In this document: one piece after another, positions 44,202-52,923 of the stretch
How positions within the stretch are numbered: position 1 is the stretch's first letter
How the letters are laid out: every line of letters begins with the position of its first letter
NCBI GenBank assembly: GCA_001804805.1
Contig: MHBH01000066.1
Span: forward strand, 1-64,000
Length of the DNA stretch: 64,000 nt
Source of the DNA: Lentisphaerae bacterium GWF2_49_21
GTDB lineage: Bacteria; Verrucomicrobiota; Lentisphaeria; Victivallales; GWF2-50-93
Direction of reading: 5' to 3'
Translations under genes and position numbers: made by a program
Notes under the pieces: model-generated
Told to the model about the DNA's origin: nothing
Seen by the model: only the letters and a program-made list of their open reading frames with translations
Database searches by the model: none

Positions 44202-45467
44202 TTACTTAGCATATGCTCTCACGTAATCCACTTCCATCACCGACGGATTCGGGGTCTTGTCGATCGGCCAGCCGCTTCCGAGGGCGAGATTGAGGAGGAT
44301 CATCAGGGGCTTGTTGTGCTCCTTGGGCGTCTTTGTCTTCCAGACCTCGATTCCGTCGAAATACATGGTGGTGAAATCAGGTTCGACCATGCACCCGTAA
44401 TTGTGGAATCCGCTGCTGGCTTCATCCGGCTTAGTCATTATGCTGGTGCCTTCACCCCAGTGCGGCTTCGGTTCCCAGACATGCATCGTAGCGGTATATG
44501 AATTCGGGGCATGCCCGTAATATTCTATTATATCAATCTCAACACAACCTGTTTCCCCTCCCTTGGGATTTTTCCTGTCAAAGCTCGAAGACAGCCAGAA
44601 CGCCGGCCAGACGCCCGGTCCTTTAGGCATCTTTGCGCGCATTTCGAAATAACCATATTGCTGTGAGAAACCATTTCCCTTGGGATCGTTCGAGCAGAGG
44701 AGTCCTGATTTCCACGGTCTTTTCCACTGATCCTTCGCCTTGAAGGCTTCATCCTTGCGGGCTTCAATGTATAGGATTCCTTTTTCAACCTTGCATGAGA
44801 AATCATCACCGGGATCTGTGAATCTCGCATCTCCAAAATCTCCGTTCCATGGAGTATGGCAGATCCAGCGCGTTCCCGGACCCCATGCAGAGACATCAAG
44901 CGGCTTGTCGAACTCCTCGCTGAACGTCATCTTGAATCCATCCAGCTTCAAAGTTGCAGCCTTTTCAGTGTCGCCCTTGGTCCAAGGAGCGTTTTTGTCG
45001 ATGGTGAAAGAGCCGACATCATAGTTCTTTTCACCGAGATCCTTCACGCCCTGGCCCACTTTGAGAGCCAGGCGGTCCTTGATGTAGAGCCCGATTACTA
45101 TCCTGTAGGTGCCGTCTGCGAGGTTCACAGGAGTCACAACCCTGTTCTCGTAGCTCACGCCTCCGATCCAACCGGGAGTACCAGTGCCGACAGGTGGATT
45201 GTGGTCGCCCTGAAATACTCTCTTTCCGCTAGCATCATAGTAATGGATAAAAACAGTATATGCTGATTTAAGGGGCTTCACCGCCTGCCAGTTCAGCTTG
45301 AGCTTGAAAAACGATCCGGCAGGAACTGTGGAAGGACTTACGACGGCAGGAAGCACGGTTGTCAACTCCGCATCCTCCACAACAGTTGCAGGCTTGTCCT
45401 GGGCAAGACAGAATGAACATGCAGCAATGGAAATTGTGGCTGAAGCAAACAACTTGACACTTGTCAT
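44202..45467 (-). CDS. Secreted glycoside hydrolase family 16 enzyme
   Basis: The 421-aa protein has a signal peptide (residues 1-22) and an N-terminal beta-sandwich of about 130 residues with YTVFIHYYDASG and YRIVIGLYI. The GH16 jelly roll follows (about 170-420). The catalytic signature EIDIIEYYG gives nucleophile Glu310, Asp312 and acid/base Glu315. GPGVWPAFWLSS and the C-terminal MEVDYVRAY are also typical. GH16 cuts beta-1,3/1,4-glucans, agar, carrageenan or porphyran; the exact substrate is not clear. It sits between two paralogous large hydrolases on the same strand. Confidence 0.93.
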   Translation of the reverse strand: MTSVKLFASATISIAACSFCLAQDKPATVVEDAELTTVLPAVVSPSTVPAGSFFKLKLNWQAVKPLKSAYTVFIHYYDASGKRVFQGDHNPPVGTGTPGWIGGVSYENRVVTPVNLADGTYRIVIGLYIKDRLALKVGQGVKDLGEKNYDVGSFTIDKNAPWTKGDTEKAATLKLDGFKMTFSEEFDKPLDVSAWGPGTRWICHTPWNGDFGDARFTDPGDDFSCKVEKGILYIEARKDEAFKAKDQWKRPWKSGLLCSNDPKGNGFSQQYGYFEMRAKMPKGPGVWPAFWLSSSFDRKNPKGGETGCVEIDIIEYYGHAPNSYTATMHVWEPKPHWGEGTSIMTKPDEASSGFHNYGCMVEPDFTTMYFDGIEVWKTKTPKEHNKPLMILLNLALGSGWPIDKTPNPSVMEVDYVRAYAK

Positions 45468-45484
45468 CTTGTCCTCCGTGTGTT

Positions 45485-45557
45485 CTGTTTGTAGTTAACG
45501 CATTATTGCGTGTCTCTTTCCAAACCCACAGCCAAAAATGGCTTGACTACGAACATG
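45485..45557. repeat. TTTGTAGTT inverted-repeat unit upstream of the GH16 gene
   Basis: The ends ctgtttgtagttaacgc and ggcttgactacgaacatg are inverted repeats. The right end, followed by tttcc-aaaagtaggtacg, also occurs at 48833, so this unit and the next one travel together. Confidence 0.5.
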
Positions 45558-45567
45558 TTTCCAAAAA

Positions 45568-45676
45568 GTAGGTACGCCCTTTAGGGTGTACCATTCTTCT
45601 CTCCGTTTCTCAATTCATGGTACAGGCTTCCGTCTTCGTCCAAGGGCTACGCCGGACACAGAAAGCCCGTACCTAC
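45568..45676 (-). repeat. GTAGGTACG-family unit, interrupted copy
   Basis: The unit runs from gtaggtacgccctttagggt to cccgtacctact and is nearly identical to the copy at 48137-48212. It contains an extra 32-33 bp palindrome at 45629-45660 where the other copy reads caggctgaagcccg without interruption. Confidence 0.75.
45629..45660. repeat. Small palindrome inserted into another repeat
   Basis: The inserted word is tccgtcttcgtccaagggct followed by acgccgga and a few bases. Its layout (TCCG-CTTCG-n-AGGGCTACG-CGGA) resembles the CCGCCATAGCT...AGCGACGGCGG units found in the pseudopilin genes. Confidence 0.65.
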
Positions 45677-45720
45677 TCAATTCAGTGACAGCCGAGACGG
45701 CTGTCCTACATTCTTAACAC

Positions 45721-45746
45721 GTAAATGTTCGCTAGCGAACATTTAC
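45721..45746 (-). terminator. Perfect palindrome centred on a stop codon
   Basis: The 26-nt sequence is fully self-complementary (half arm gtaaatgttcgct). The stop TAG of the hydrolase gene (45732-45734) lies at the centre, so the last coding triplets are repeated in inverted form after the stop. Confidence 0.6.
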
Positions 45747-48014
45747 CGGCAGATAAAAGGCCAACTCGCCGTTCTTGTTCTTGAAACTGACAAGTATCGT
45801 CGCCTTCCTCGTCCCGGTCACTGCAGGAGCCGTAACGTTGAAACTGATCTCCTTTCCGGAAACTTCAGCTTTTCCAACGGTCCATGCCATCGGCACCGCG
45901 AGCGATATCTCGTCGGCCTTGACGCCTTCAGAGGTGAACGTAATCTTCTGCGAACCTCCTTTGACCACTGGATCAAAGGTGTCGTTCAGTTTTAGCGCCG
46001 GAGCACCGAGCTTGTCTGCAAGCTTGAGGTCGGCAGAATCAAAGAGAAGAAGGATTGGATCTTCGGAAATCGTGAGATTGAGTCCTTTCCCCTGGGCATC
46101 GAGCTCAATGGAGCTTCCATCAATTCTGACAAGCCTGACCTGTCTGACATTGGGAAGAGGGAAGAACGCATCCATCCGGTCTTCTTCCTTCCACAATACC
46201 GCCAGGCATTTGTTGTCCTTGTCACGGAAGAGCACTGCATCGGCTCCTCGTTCGTAGATCTTCTCCTGCACGAATTTCTTTATGCAGATTCCATTGACCA
46301 TGTTGTAGTAGGAGACGGCATCAAGCCTCGGAGCATAGAGGCTGTATTTGCATTTGAAGACGTTCATCGACTCGCCTGTAGTGCCGTCGTTCTTGCCATC
46401 GCCGTCCGGATACAGTATGTCGAACCATGACATGTTCTCTCCGCCACACGCGAAGAATACCGCGAACTTCTTTATCATGTCACGTGTTATCGCAAGCCTG
46501 GTCTGTCCGGCGCTGTTCAATCCTATTTCAGTCGACCATATCGGTTTCTTCTGTCCATACTTCTTGAAGAACCCGTCATATTTCTTGAACGCCTCCCTGA
46601 TGTTGTTCGGAGATTCATATAGATGGAAGTCATAGACGTCCTGGTACGGCTGGAATCCCTGCTTGAAGAACTCCTCGTCGAGTCCGCACGAAGTTCCGAT
46701 GACGATGATCTTCGGATCTATCTTCTTCACTTCCTCATATACGGCCTTGTACGCCGGAATGTCATCCTTCACCCTGTCGGGCTGGCCATTCGGCTCATTC
46801 CCAAGAGTTATCATTATTGGAAGTAAGTCCTTGTACTTGTTCACAAGATTCTTCGCGCCTTCCCTCAGGGCTGTCTCATTGTATTCCTTGTAGTTGCCGT
46901 GACGTCCCTCTATCGCACTGCACGGCGTGCCGAGTACGGCGCCCATGTCGAGTTCCTTGCACAATTCTATTGTCGGAGCTGTCGGATTATATGGAGGCTT
47001 CGCCTCCCATCCGCTCCAGATCCCGCACCATCTGACGCCAATCCTGTCGGAAAGACGGAAATAGTCGGGCAGGCGGTTGTCCCAATTCCTCGATGTGAAC
47101 GGAATCTCAGCGGGCTTGTAATTCTTCGTCACCGCCTTTGGCAGGATTACAAAAGAAGATCTTTCCTTCAACGGATCGGAATTGCCGAAGAGAGCTTCGA
47201 CATAGATTTCGTGGAATTTCCCGATCTCGAACTTCTGGGCGCTCAGATCAAGAACTCCCTTGTACTTGGTCCCACCGGCATTTTCAAACTTGACCTTGAC
47301 CGGTTCAATAATCTCGGAGCCGCAGTAGTCCCTGATGATAAAAGTCAGCTGCCTGTTGTCCGTGGCCCAGTCCTTGTTGCATTCCACTGTGATATCGAAG
47401 ACGACCTTGTCTTCCGGATAGAACATTCCACCAAGTACTTTCGGCGCCATCTTGACGGCCTTGAATATGCAGTTCACGCGGGGTGAAACTGAGATGTATG
47501 CCGATGAGAACTCGTCGACACTGAATTTACCATACGTCTTGCTGACGACGATCTTGAATCTTGCGGAAGCCGTTCCTGTAGGCAGATCTATCTTCTTCTT
47601 GAACTCCTTCCAGTCATTCTTGCCCTTGATCAAGGCGAATTCGCCGGAGTCGATGACTTTTCCGCCGGCATCGAGGGATTCAAGATAGACCATGCCGTTG
47701 TATGAGTCGTCGGGGGAATAAAGATCAGACTTGAAGACTACGCCGAATTCCCATATGCCCTCTTTCGCAGGAAAAGCCTCCATGATCAATGAAGTCGGGT
47801 TGTCTATATCCTTCTCAGCCCTCTCAAAACAAATGGAGTTCCTGCCCTTGAACGCCTCCTTGGAATCAACGGTGACCTTGCCTTCGGCCTTCCATGATTT
47901 CGGGATCTGGGTCAGCTTCTCGAATCCGCCGTCGAAAGGATCGGCGGACCAGGCAAGAGGCTGTACGATGGCAAGAGCAAAGACCGTTAATGCGAGCAGT
48001 TTTATTTTCCGCAT
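45732..48014 (-). CDS. Secreted glycoside hydrolase (GH39/GH5-like)
   Basis: The 760-aa protein has a signal peptide (residues 1-24), a CBM4/9-like module (about 25-180), an Ig-like region and a TIM-barrel hydrolase (about 295-620). Candidate catalytic residues are Glu407 (TLGNEPNG) and Glu496 (STEIGLNS). It aligns along its whole length with residues 385-1130 of the 1450-aa protein at 39702, but lacks that protein's two N-terminal modules and the C-terminal CBM9-like part. The missing N-terminal module exists as a separate gene directly upstream (48210). Its stop lies in a perfect palindrome. Confidence 0.82.
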   Translation of the reverse strand: MRKIKLLALTVFALAIVQPLAWSADPFDGGFEKLTQIPKSWKAEGKVTVDSKEAFKGRNSICFERAEKDIDNPTSLIMEAFPAKEGIWEFGVVFKSDLYSPDDSYNGMVYLESLDAGGKVIDSGEFALIKGKNDWKEFKKKIDLPTGTASARFKIVVSKTYGKFSVDEFSSAYISVSPRVNCIFKAVKMAPKVLGGMFYPEDKVVFDITVECNKDWATDNRQLTFIIRDYCGSEIIEPVKVKFENAGGTKYKGVLDLSAQKFEIGKFHEIYVEALFGNSDPLKERSSFVILPKAVTKNYKPAEIPFTSRNWDNRLPDYFRLSDRIGVRWCGIWSGWEAKPPYNPTAPTIELCKELDMGAVLGTPCSAIEGRHGNYKEYNETALREGAKNLVNKYKDLLPIMITLGNEPNGQPDRVKDDIPAYKAVYEEVKKIDPKIIVIGTSCGLDEEFFKQGFQPYQDVYDFHLYESPNNIREAFKKYDGFFKKYGQKKPIWSTEIGLNSAGQTRLAITRDMIKKFAVFFACGGENMSWFDILYPDGDGKNDGTTGESMNVFKCKYSLYAPRLDAVSYYNMVNGICIKKFVQEKIYERGADAVLFRDKDNKCLAVLWKEEDRMDAFFPLPNVRQVRLVRIDGSSIELDAQGKGLNLTISEDPILLLFDSADLKLADKLGAPALKLNDTFDPVVKGGSQKITFTSEGVKADEISLAVPMAWTVGKAEVSGKEISFNVTAPAVTGTRKATILVSFKNKNGELAFYLPVNVR

Positions 48015-48057
48015 TTTTCCATCCTTATGTTATGTAACACAGACATCCTTCCTAAAG

Positions 48058-48120
48058 GTAGGTACGTGCTTTAGCATGTACCATCTTCAATTCATGGTAC
48101 AGGCTGAAGCCCGTACCTAC
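48058..48120 (-). repeat. GTAGGTACG-family unit
   Basis: This copy reads gtaggtacgtgctttagcat then gtaccat, a spacer, and atggtacaggctgaagcccg then tacctac. The arms pair as an inverted repeat. Confidence 0.7.
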
Positions 48121-48136
48121 TCAATTCGTGGACTTA

Positions 48137-48212
48137 AGTAGGTACGCCCTTTAGGGTGTACCATTCTTCTCTCCATTTCCCAATTCATGGTACAGGCTGA
48201 AGCCCGTACCTA
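48137..48212 (-). repeat. GTAGGTACG-family unit, intact copy supplying a stop codon
   Basis: This intact copy ends at the stop of the gene at 48210: on the minus strand ...cacgaagTAGgtacgggct, so TAG is part of the repeat end. Confidence 0.7.
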
Positions 48213-48794
48213 CTTCGTGATCAGCTTGAACTCATTGAGCCAGAGCGTCGGGGTCTTGTTCTCCTCGGTCTTTCCTATGAGTATGCATATGAGCTTGGCA
48301 GGGCCATGCCACTTGCCGTCGTTCGCTCCGCCCCAGTTCTCATATTTCTTCACTATTTCCGCCGCCGGGGAGTTCGCTTTTTCAGCAAGATAGGATCCGA
48401 GGTCGAAGTTCACCTTCTGCCAGTCAGGGGAATTCTTGATCTTGAAACTGATCTGGTGGCACTGGTCGCCGCTGTCGATGATCCTTATGGTCAGATGCGA
48501 TGAGCCGGGATATTTTAAGAGGAACGATATCGTGTTGACTTCGACGTTGTCGAGCTTGATCTTCGTCTCGACATAGTTTCCGCCGTTCGTAAAATTGCCT
48601 TCAAGCTTCAGAGCGTCCTTATCGGCGGCATCGATGCTGAGCTTTCCAGTGGCTCCGGGGAATTCCTGCCCGTTGTCGAACGTCCAGCCGTAGTTTTCAG
48701 CCGACTTGTCGCTTGTCAGGTTCTTTTCTCCGGCATAGACGATTCCGACCATGGCCGCCACCATCGCCACAATGATCAAATTTAGTTTCTTCAT
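48210..48794 (-). CDS. Secreted single-module carbohydrate-binding-like protein
   Basis: The 194-aa protein has a signal peptide (residues 1-21) and one beta-sandwich module nearly identical in pattern to residues 25-197 of the 1450-aa hydrolase: NYGWTFDNGQEFPGATGKLSIDAADKDAL, CHQISFKIKNSPDWQKVNFDLGSYLAEK and YENWGGANDGKWHGPA. It has no catalytic domain. It is probably a stand-alone sugar-binding protein working with the hydrolase encoded next. GGAGGAACAGG precedes the ATG. The stop codon TAG is formed by the first bases of a GTAGGTACG repeat. Confidence 0.85.
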   Translation of the reverse strand: MKKLNLIIVAMVAAMVGIVYAGEKNLTSDKSAENYGWTFDNGQEFPGATGKLSIDAADKDALKLEGNFTNGGNYVETKIKLDNVEVNTISFLLKYPGSSHLTIRIIDSGDQCHQISFKIKNSPDWQKVNFDLGSYLAEKANSPAAEIVKKYENWGGANDGKWHGPAKLICILIGKTEENKTPTLWLNEFKLITK

Positions 48795-48857
48795 CCTGTT
48801 CCTCCCTTTATTTTAATTACAACTTAAAATATCTTGACTATGAACATGTTTCCCAAA

Positions 48858-48921
48858 AGTAGGTACGCCCTTTAGGGTGTACCATCTTCAATTTATGGGA
48901 CAGGCTAAAGCCCGTCCCTAC
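48858..48921 (-). repeat. GTAGGTACG-family unit after pseudopilin 3
   Basis: The unit (gtaggtacgccctttagggt ... gcccgtccctac) begins 2 nt after the pseudopilin 3 stop on the minus strand. It is preceded at 48833 by cttgactatgaacatgtttc. Confidence 0.65.
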
Positions 48922-48923
48922 TA

Positions 48924-49778
48924 TCAATAGTTGAACCGTTTCATATCCCTGGTGTAATAGTATTTGGGTTTTGTCGCCGTATTGTTGTACAGATCGGACG
49001 ACGAAAGAATGCTGGCATGCCCGTCGAAATACACATGCACCGCCCTGTTCCTGTGCAGAAGATGTATCCGACCGCTCCAGGCCCCTTCGCCATCGGCATT
49101 GAAATTTCCAATCATGTGCCCGTCCCCCCATGTCGAGTTGGCCCCTCCGTATGAACCGTGGTCTGAGGCCACGTCGGTCAGCATCATGGTGCTTCCGGGC
49201 TCCTGTATTTTCGCAAGGATATGCGTCGCATAGTAGTAATCATATGGCTGCTCCGTGAGCGTAACGTAGTTCCAGAAGTTCCAGTGGTGGCTCTGCATCT
49301 CCCAGTAGCCAGGGGAATAAAGGCCATAACCGCCATTGTTGATCCTGTCGATCCTGGCAAAATCGTCTATGTAATGCTTGTTGGAGGGGCATCCGAAGAC
49401 ATTTGAATTGGTAATATATTTTTCATGGCCTGTTGCCAAATCCTGTCCTGCGATCAGCTGAGGCCACAGGCTAATATGCCCGCCCCAGCCGGGATGCCCA
49501 TTATACCCGGCAAAAAAATCAGGATATCCTCCCCCAACCCACTGAATTATCATTTGCCCCTCGTTGTCGACCGTATATGTCTGGAGTCCAAGAAAGCATT
49601 GCTTCTGGTTGCTGAAACAGACGACCTGCTTGGCGGACTCCTTCGCCCCCTGCAGGGCCGGCAGCAGCAGCGCGACAAGGATCGCGATGATCGCAATTAC
49701 CACGAGCAGCTCGATAAGCGTAAAGGCTTTCCTCTTTCCTGACGACTGACGACCGAAGACTGACAACTGATTTTTCAT
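48924..49778 (-). CDS. Pseudopilin 3, translationally coupled to a GntR/LacI-type regulator
   Basis: The 284-aa protein has a 17-residue leader ending in KRKA, one FTLIELL motif (residues 19-25) and the standard [17 protein letters not shown] helix. The C-terminal part has [15 protein letters not shown], the H-x-DG hallmark. Its ATG overlaps the regulator's TGA (ATGA). The leader peptide is encoded by a CAGTCGTCAGT-type phrase repeat (49741-49770). Position -1 is Ala rather than the usual Gly. It heads the CBM and hydrolase genes downstream on the same strand. Confidence 0.9.
   Translation of the reverse strand: MKNQLSVFGRQSSGKRKAFTLIELLVVIAIIAILVALLLPALQGAKESAKQVVCFSNQKQCFLGLQTYTVDNEGQMIIQWVGGGYPDFFAGYNGHPGWGGHISLWPQLIAGQDLATGHEKYITNSNVFGCPSNKHYIDDFARIDRINNGGYGLYSPGYWEMQSHHWNFWNYVTLTEQPYDYYYATHILAKIQEPGSTMMLTDVASDHGSYGGANSTWGDGHMIGNFNADGEGAWSGRIHLLHRNRAVHVYFDGHASILSSSDLYNNTATKPKYYYTRDMKRFNY
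49741..49770 (-). repeat. GACGACTGAC phrase repeat encoding the pseudopilin 3 leader
   Basis: Three variants of the 10-nt phrase gacga(c/a)(t/g)gac occur in a row (gacgactgacgaccgaagac then tgacaactga). They encode the leader peptide segment [10 protein letters not shown]. Confidence 0.5.
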
Positions 49779-50872
49779 GACGCCATCCTTGACTCTTTTT
49801 TCCTTGAATGGCCTGCAGCACCTGTCGACTCCCTTATGATCAGATCCGGAACTGTACTTATATGCTTTACAGGGCTTGTATCACCGGCAAGTCGTTTTTT
49901 GACGGTCTGGAACGCTATCTCGGCCCATTTATCAAGCCGGCGGTCCACGGTTGTCAATGCAGGTGAAAAAAACGCGGATTCAGGTATGTTGTCACAGCCT
50001 ATGATGCTCAAGTCCGAAGGGATGCCGATCTTGTGGTCAAGAAGGATCCTGATGACTCCAAGCGCCGGACTGTCGCTCAGTACGAAGAGTCCGGTGAAAT
50101 CCAGCTTTCCACCCTTTATCACCTCTTCAATCTTGTTGTAGGCCTTCGCACTGGCGCTTTCTCCGAACTGCGTGTTGCAGTCATATATCACCGTATCTTC
50201 TATTCCCGAAAGCTTCGCCTGCTTTATAAATCCGGAAATCCTGTTCTGGACGACGGGTATCGCAGGTTCGGGATTGAGGACCGCTATTTTCCTGTGTCCC
50301 GAACTGATAAGGTGGTTTGCCGCAAGCGCACCGCAGTATTCGTCATCGGTTCCGACAGAATCAATATTGATGATCTCAGTGTTTGCCTCCAGGAATACTA
50401 CAGGGAAGGAAAGAGTCTTCACGAACATTATGTCTTCCTTGTCCACAGGCATTTTTTTCGGAAGTATGACGGCGGCGTCGAATTCGGAAGGCCTCAGGTA
50501 TTCCTTGAGGTTCGTCTCCTGATGGACATATATCGTCCTGTAGCTGAATCCGTCGTTCTCCGCGATGTTCTGGAGATTGTTCGCAAGCATGTGGAACTGC
50601 GACGAGGGATAGTCGGGAACGATGATGGCGACATTCTTCTTCTTCACGAGAAGGGCCGAAGCATCCTCCCCTCCGGTCGTATACATTCCATCGCCAACAA
50701 AGCAGACAATGAGCTTTTCATCCTTGAGAGCCCTGAGGACCTTGTCGACAATCCCCTGGCTCAGGGAGTATTTCCTCATTATCTCCCTGACGGTGAGGAT
50801 TCTTGTCCTGGAAGGAAGGGAGACTATGCTGTCTTTCAGTGCCTTGTAAAGATATTCTTCTTTTTTGGTCAT
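49775..50872 (-). CDS. GntR-type HTH fused to LacI-type sugar-binding domain (regulator 1)
   Basis: The protein has 365 aa from ATG 50872 (AGG 7 nt upstream; a start at 50908 lies in the leader). Residues 1-75 form a winged helix ([30 protein letters not shown], then a wing with VGDGMYTT). The rest is a periplasmic-binding-like sensor ([60 protein letters not shown]) typical of LacI-family sugar response. It overlaps the pseudopilin 3 gene by 4 nt. A consensus promoter lies upstream. It is highly similar to the regulator at 58131. Confidence 0.92.
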   Translation of the reverse strand: MTKKEEYLYKALKDSIVSLPSRTRILTVREIMRKYSLSQGIVDKVLRALKDEKLIVCFVGDGMYTTGGEDASALLVKKKNVAIIVPDYPSSQFHMLANNLQNIAENDGFSYRTIYVHQETNLKEYLRPSEFDAAVILPKKMPVDKEDIMFVKTLSFPVVFLEANTEIINIDSVGTDDEYCGALAANHLISSGHRKIAVLNPEPAIPVVQNRISGFIKQAKLSGIEDTVIYDCNTQFGESASAKAYNKIEEVIKGGKLDFTGLFVLSDSPALGVIRILLDHKIGIPSDLSIIGCDNIPESAFFSPALTTVDRRLDKWAEIAFQTVKKRLAGDTSPVKHISTVPDLIIRESTGAAGHSRKKESRMAS

Positions 50873-51201
50873 TGAAAACCTGCGCTCCGCTTCTGGATTT
50901 CCAGGCATAATTAATATTAATTACATTCTATTATATCTATTGTATTTTATTTGTCAAATAAAAAAACATGGTTTCCGGATTATATTCCATAACCTCTTGC
51001 AGTCAAGCTTATTTTACTTAATTATTATCTTCGCATTATTTCCGGCAAATATATCATTTCCTCATTGACTTGGCTGATTTACGCTACATTATTAATAATT
51101 GTATTTAATGTATTGATTTTAATTTAAACTATTTTGTGGATTCATCCAATATCAAATCATGATCTTTTATGATATAATACGGGAAGCGAGGATTAAGGAA
51201 G
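50873..51201. promoter_or_regulatory. Divergent regulatory gap between regulator 1 and pseudopilin 4
   Basis: This A/T-rich gap holds the consensus minus-strand promoter at 50930-50957. For the plus strand it holds TTGACT at 51065 and a perfect TATAAT at 51173-51178, 23 nt before the pseudopilin 4 start. No gene is seen in it. Confidence 0.5.
50930..50957 (-). promoter_or_regulatory. Consensus promoter of regulator 1
   Basis: On the minus strand TTGACA (50952-50957), a 16-bp spacer containing ATACAATAGA and TATAAT (50930-50935) give a near-perfect sigma-70 promoter. Its strength suggests that a repressor, perhaps the gene's own product, controls it. Confidence 0.75.
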
Positions 51202-52080
51202 ATGATAAACATGCAGAATTCTCCAGGTGCAAATTTTTTCTTTTCGTCACCGGAAAGGAAAAATAATTTCACTTTAATCGAGCTATTGGTCGCTGCGCCC
51301 GCCATAGCTGCCCCGCGCCTGCGGGGAGCGACGGCGAGAGTAGTTCGATTCACTCTAATCGAGCTACTCGTGGTAATTGCGATCATCGCAATCCTCGCGG
51401 CGCTGCTCCTGCCAGCGCTTCAGGGCGCTCGTGAGAAGGCGAAGGAAATCGTCTGCGTGAACAACCAGAAGCAATGCACTCTCGGAATTTTCAGCTACGC
51501 CGAGGACTATAACAACCAGCTTACGGTATTATGGGTCATTGGCGGCCACATCGATCTCTGGTCCCAGTTCGTCTCAGGCACCGGCAGGGCGTCGGCAGGA
51601 GCGAGATACATAGGTAATCCGGGCGTCTTCGGATGCCCCTCCAACAAGCATTACGACAGGATATTCTCCAACTGGAATTTCGACAACCAGGCTTATGGGA
51701 TGTATATGGACGACATGAATCTTGGTTTCTGCACATACCACCCCTTCGATCCCGCCGATCCATATGGCGACGGATATTCGCCAATTGTCTTTGCAAAAGT
51801 CACAAAGCCGTCAACCCTTGTAATGCTTGCCGATTCGGCCTCAAACCACGGATCTTTCGGCTGGCCAAATCCCGGCGATGGCTATATGATCGCAAATTTC
51901 AAGGCCAAGGGAGGATCGAACTGGAACGGGCGCATACAACTGCTGCACAGCAAGAGAAACGCCGTCCATATCTATTTCGACGGACATGCGGAATCCCTCT
52001 CATCAAAGGACCTGTACAACAACACTGCGGCAAAATTGAAATATTTCTTCGCCTATGACATGACACCATTCAATTATTGA
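51202..52080 (+). CDS. Pseudopilin 4 with duplicated FTLIELL motif
   Basis: The 292-aa protein (or 289 aa from the ATG at 51211; AAGGAA lies before both) has an N-terminal [11 protein letters not shown] leader like its unduplicated paralogues. FTLIELL occurs twice, 27 codons apart, separated by [20 protein letters not shown]. The second copy continues into [17 protein letters not shown] and [16 protein letters not shown]. The C-terminus has [16 protein letters not shown]. It is close in sequence to pseudopilin 3. Secretion through a T2SS-like system is expected. Confidence 0.9.
   Translation: MINMQNSPGANFFFSSPERKNNFTLIELLVAAPAIAAPRLRGATARVVRFTLIELLVVIAIIAILAALLLPALQGAREKAKEIVCVNNQKQCTLGIFSYAEDYNNQLTVLWVIGGHIDLWSQFVSGTGRASAGARYIGNPGVFGCPSNKHYDRIFSNWNFDNQAYGMYMDDMNLGFCTYHPFDPADPYGDGYSPIVFAKVTKPSTLVMLADSASNHGSFGWPNPGDGYMIANFKAKGGSNWNGRIQLLHSKRNAVHIYFDGHAESLSSKDLYNNTAAKLKYFFAYDMTPFNY
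51268..51369 (+). repeat. In-frame palindromic insert in pseudopilin 4
   Basis: FTLIELL copies lie at 51268-51288 and 51349-51369, offset by 81 nt. The insert core (51297-51337) is gcccgccatagctgccccgc, a short loop and gcggggagcgacggcgag. The paralogues at 55078 and 55927 lack it. Confidence 0.8.
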
Positions 52081-52233
52081 CGGTCGGAAATCCTCACATG
52101 CCGGTCACCCCAGCCACCTGCGTCCATTTCGGCGCTGGTAAAGGTCTTGGTCACGCCGCACACGACCGACCGCATCCACCGTGCGGAGCAGCGGTTGGAT
52201 GCAGAGGCATGGTTAAAATTCTAAATTCATTCC

Positions 52234-52437
52234 CTCGCACTAAGCCACTGAGCCACAAAATCGAAGATCCCGGGCCTGAAAGATCTCGGGACGGGTTCTT
52301 TCTCCTTGTCCCGCCATAGCTCTTAGCGACGGCAGAAGACTCTTTCCAGACTTGCTGGATTAATTCCGAACTTGTAGCGCATGGCGCTAAGCATTTGCTC
52401 CATTTATTTGCCTTGTGGCTCTGTGCCTTTGTGCGAG
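52234..52437. repeat. 204-bp inverted-repeat element with CTCGCAC...GCCACAA ends
   Basis: The left end ctcgcactaagccactgagc (continuing cacaa) and the right end (52413-52437) match as 25-bp inverted repeats with three mismatches. The same words (cgcacaaagacacagaggca) occur at 18604 upstream of the FAD gene. Confidence 0.6.
52310..52336. repeat. CCCGCCATAGCT palindrome, intergenic copy
   Basis: The sequence cccgccatagctcttagcga followed by cggcag is the simplest copy of the family found inside the pseudopilin genes. Confidence 0.6.
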
Positions 52438-52894
52438 AATATATGCTTTGTTTTTAACATTGGCATTGGCCGCTCCAAGATTGTTCACGACAAGGGCAAA
52501 GCGGTTCAGATTCTGGCTGAATGGAAGATAAGGAAGAATGGTGCCCGTCCTGTCAGCAGGAAAGATTCTTGAATCTTTTTTCATATCAGCCTCCCTTTTT
52601 TATAATTTACAATACGCTTATATACAATTATATTAACCGTATTTTATTTAAGGAAACAATATTATTCCGAGTATATATTCCTGTTCTTCAACAAGTACAT
52701 TATCACTCTATTTTAACATGCCAAAAGGATAAAAACATATAAATAAAAGACTATTCCGACTACCTGAATATCTGTATTTTTAGATAAATCATCTAGTACG
52801 GTATCAAAAAAGCTTGAAAAGCATTGTTATACATTTATATAATTATCATTATCAATTAGTTATATATATTTTATAACATTTTGTTATATCTATC

Positions 52895-52923
52895 TTGCAA
52901 TACATTGGCTTTTATTATATAAT
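52895..52923 (+). promoter_or_regulatory. Promoter of regulator 2
   Basis: TTGCAA (52895-52900), a 17-bp spacer and a perfect TATAAT (52918-52923) lie 32 nt before the ATG at 52956. Confidence 0.7.
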
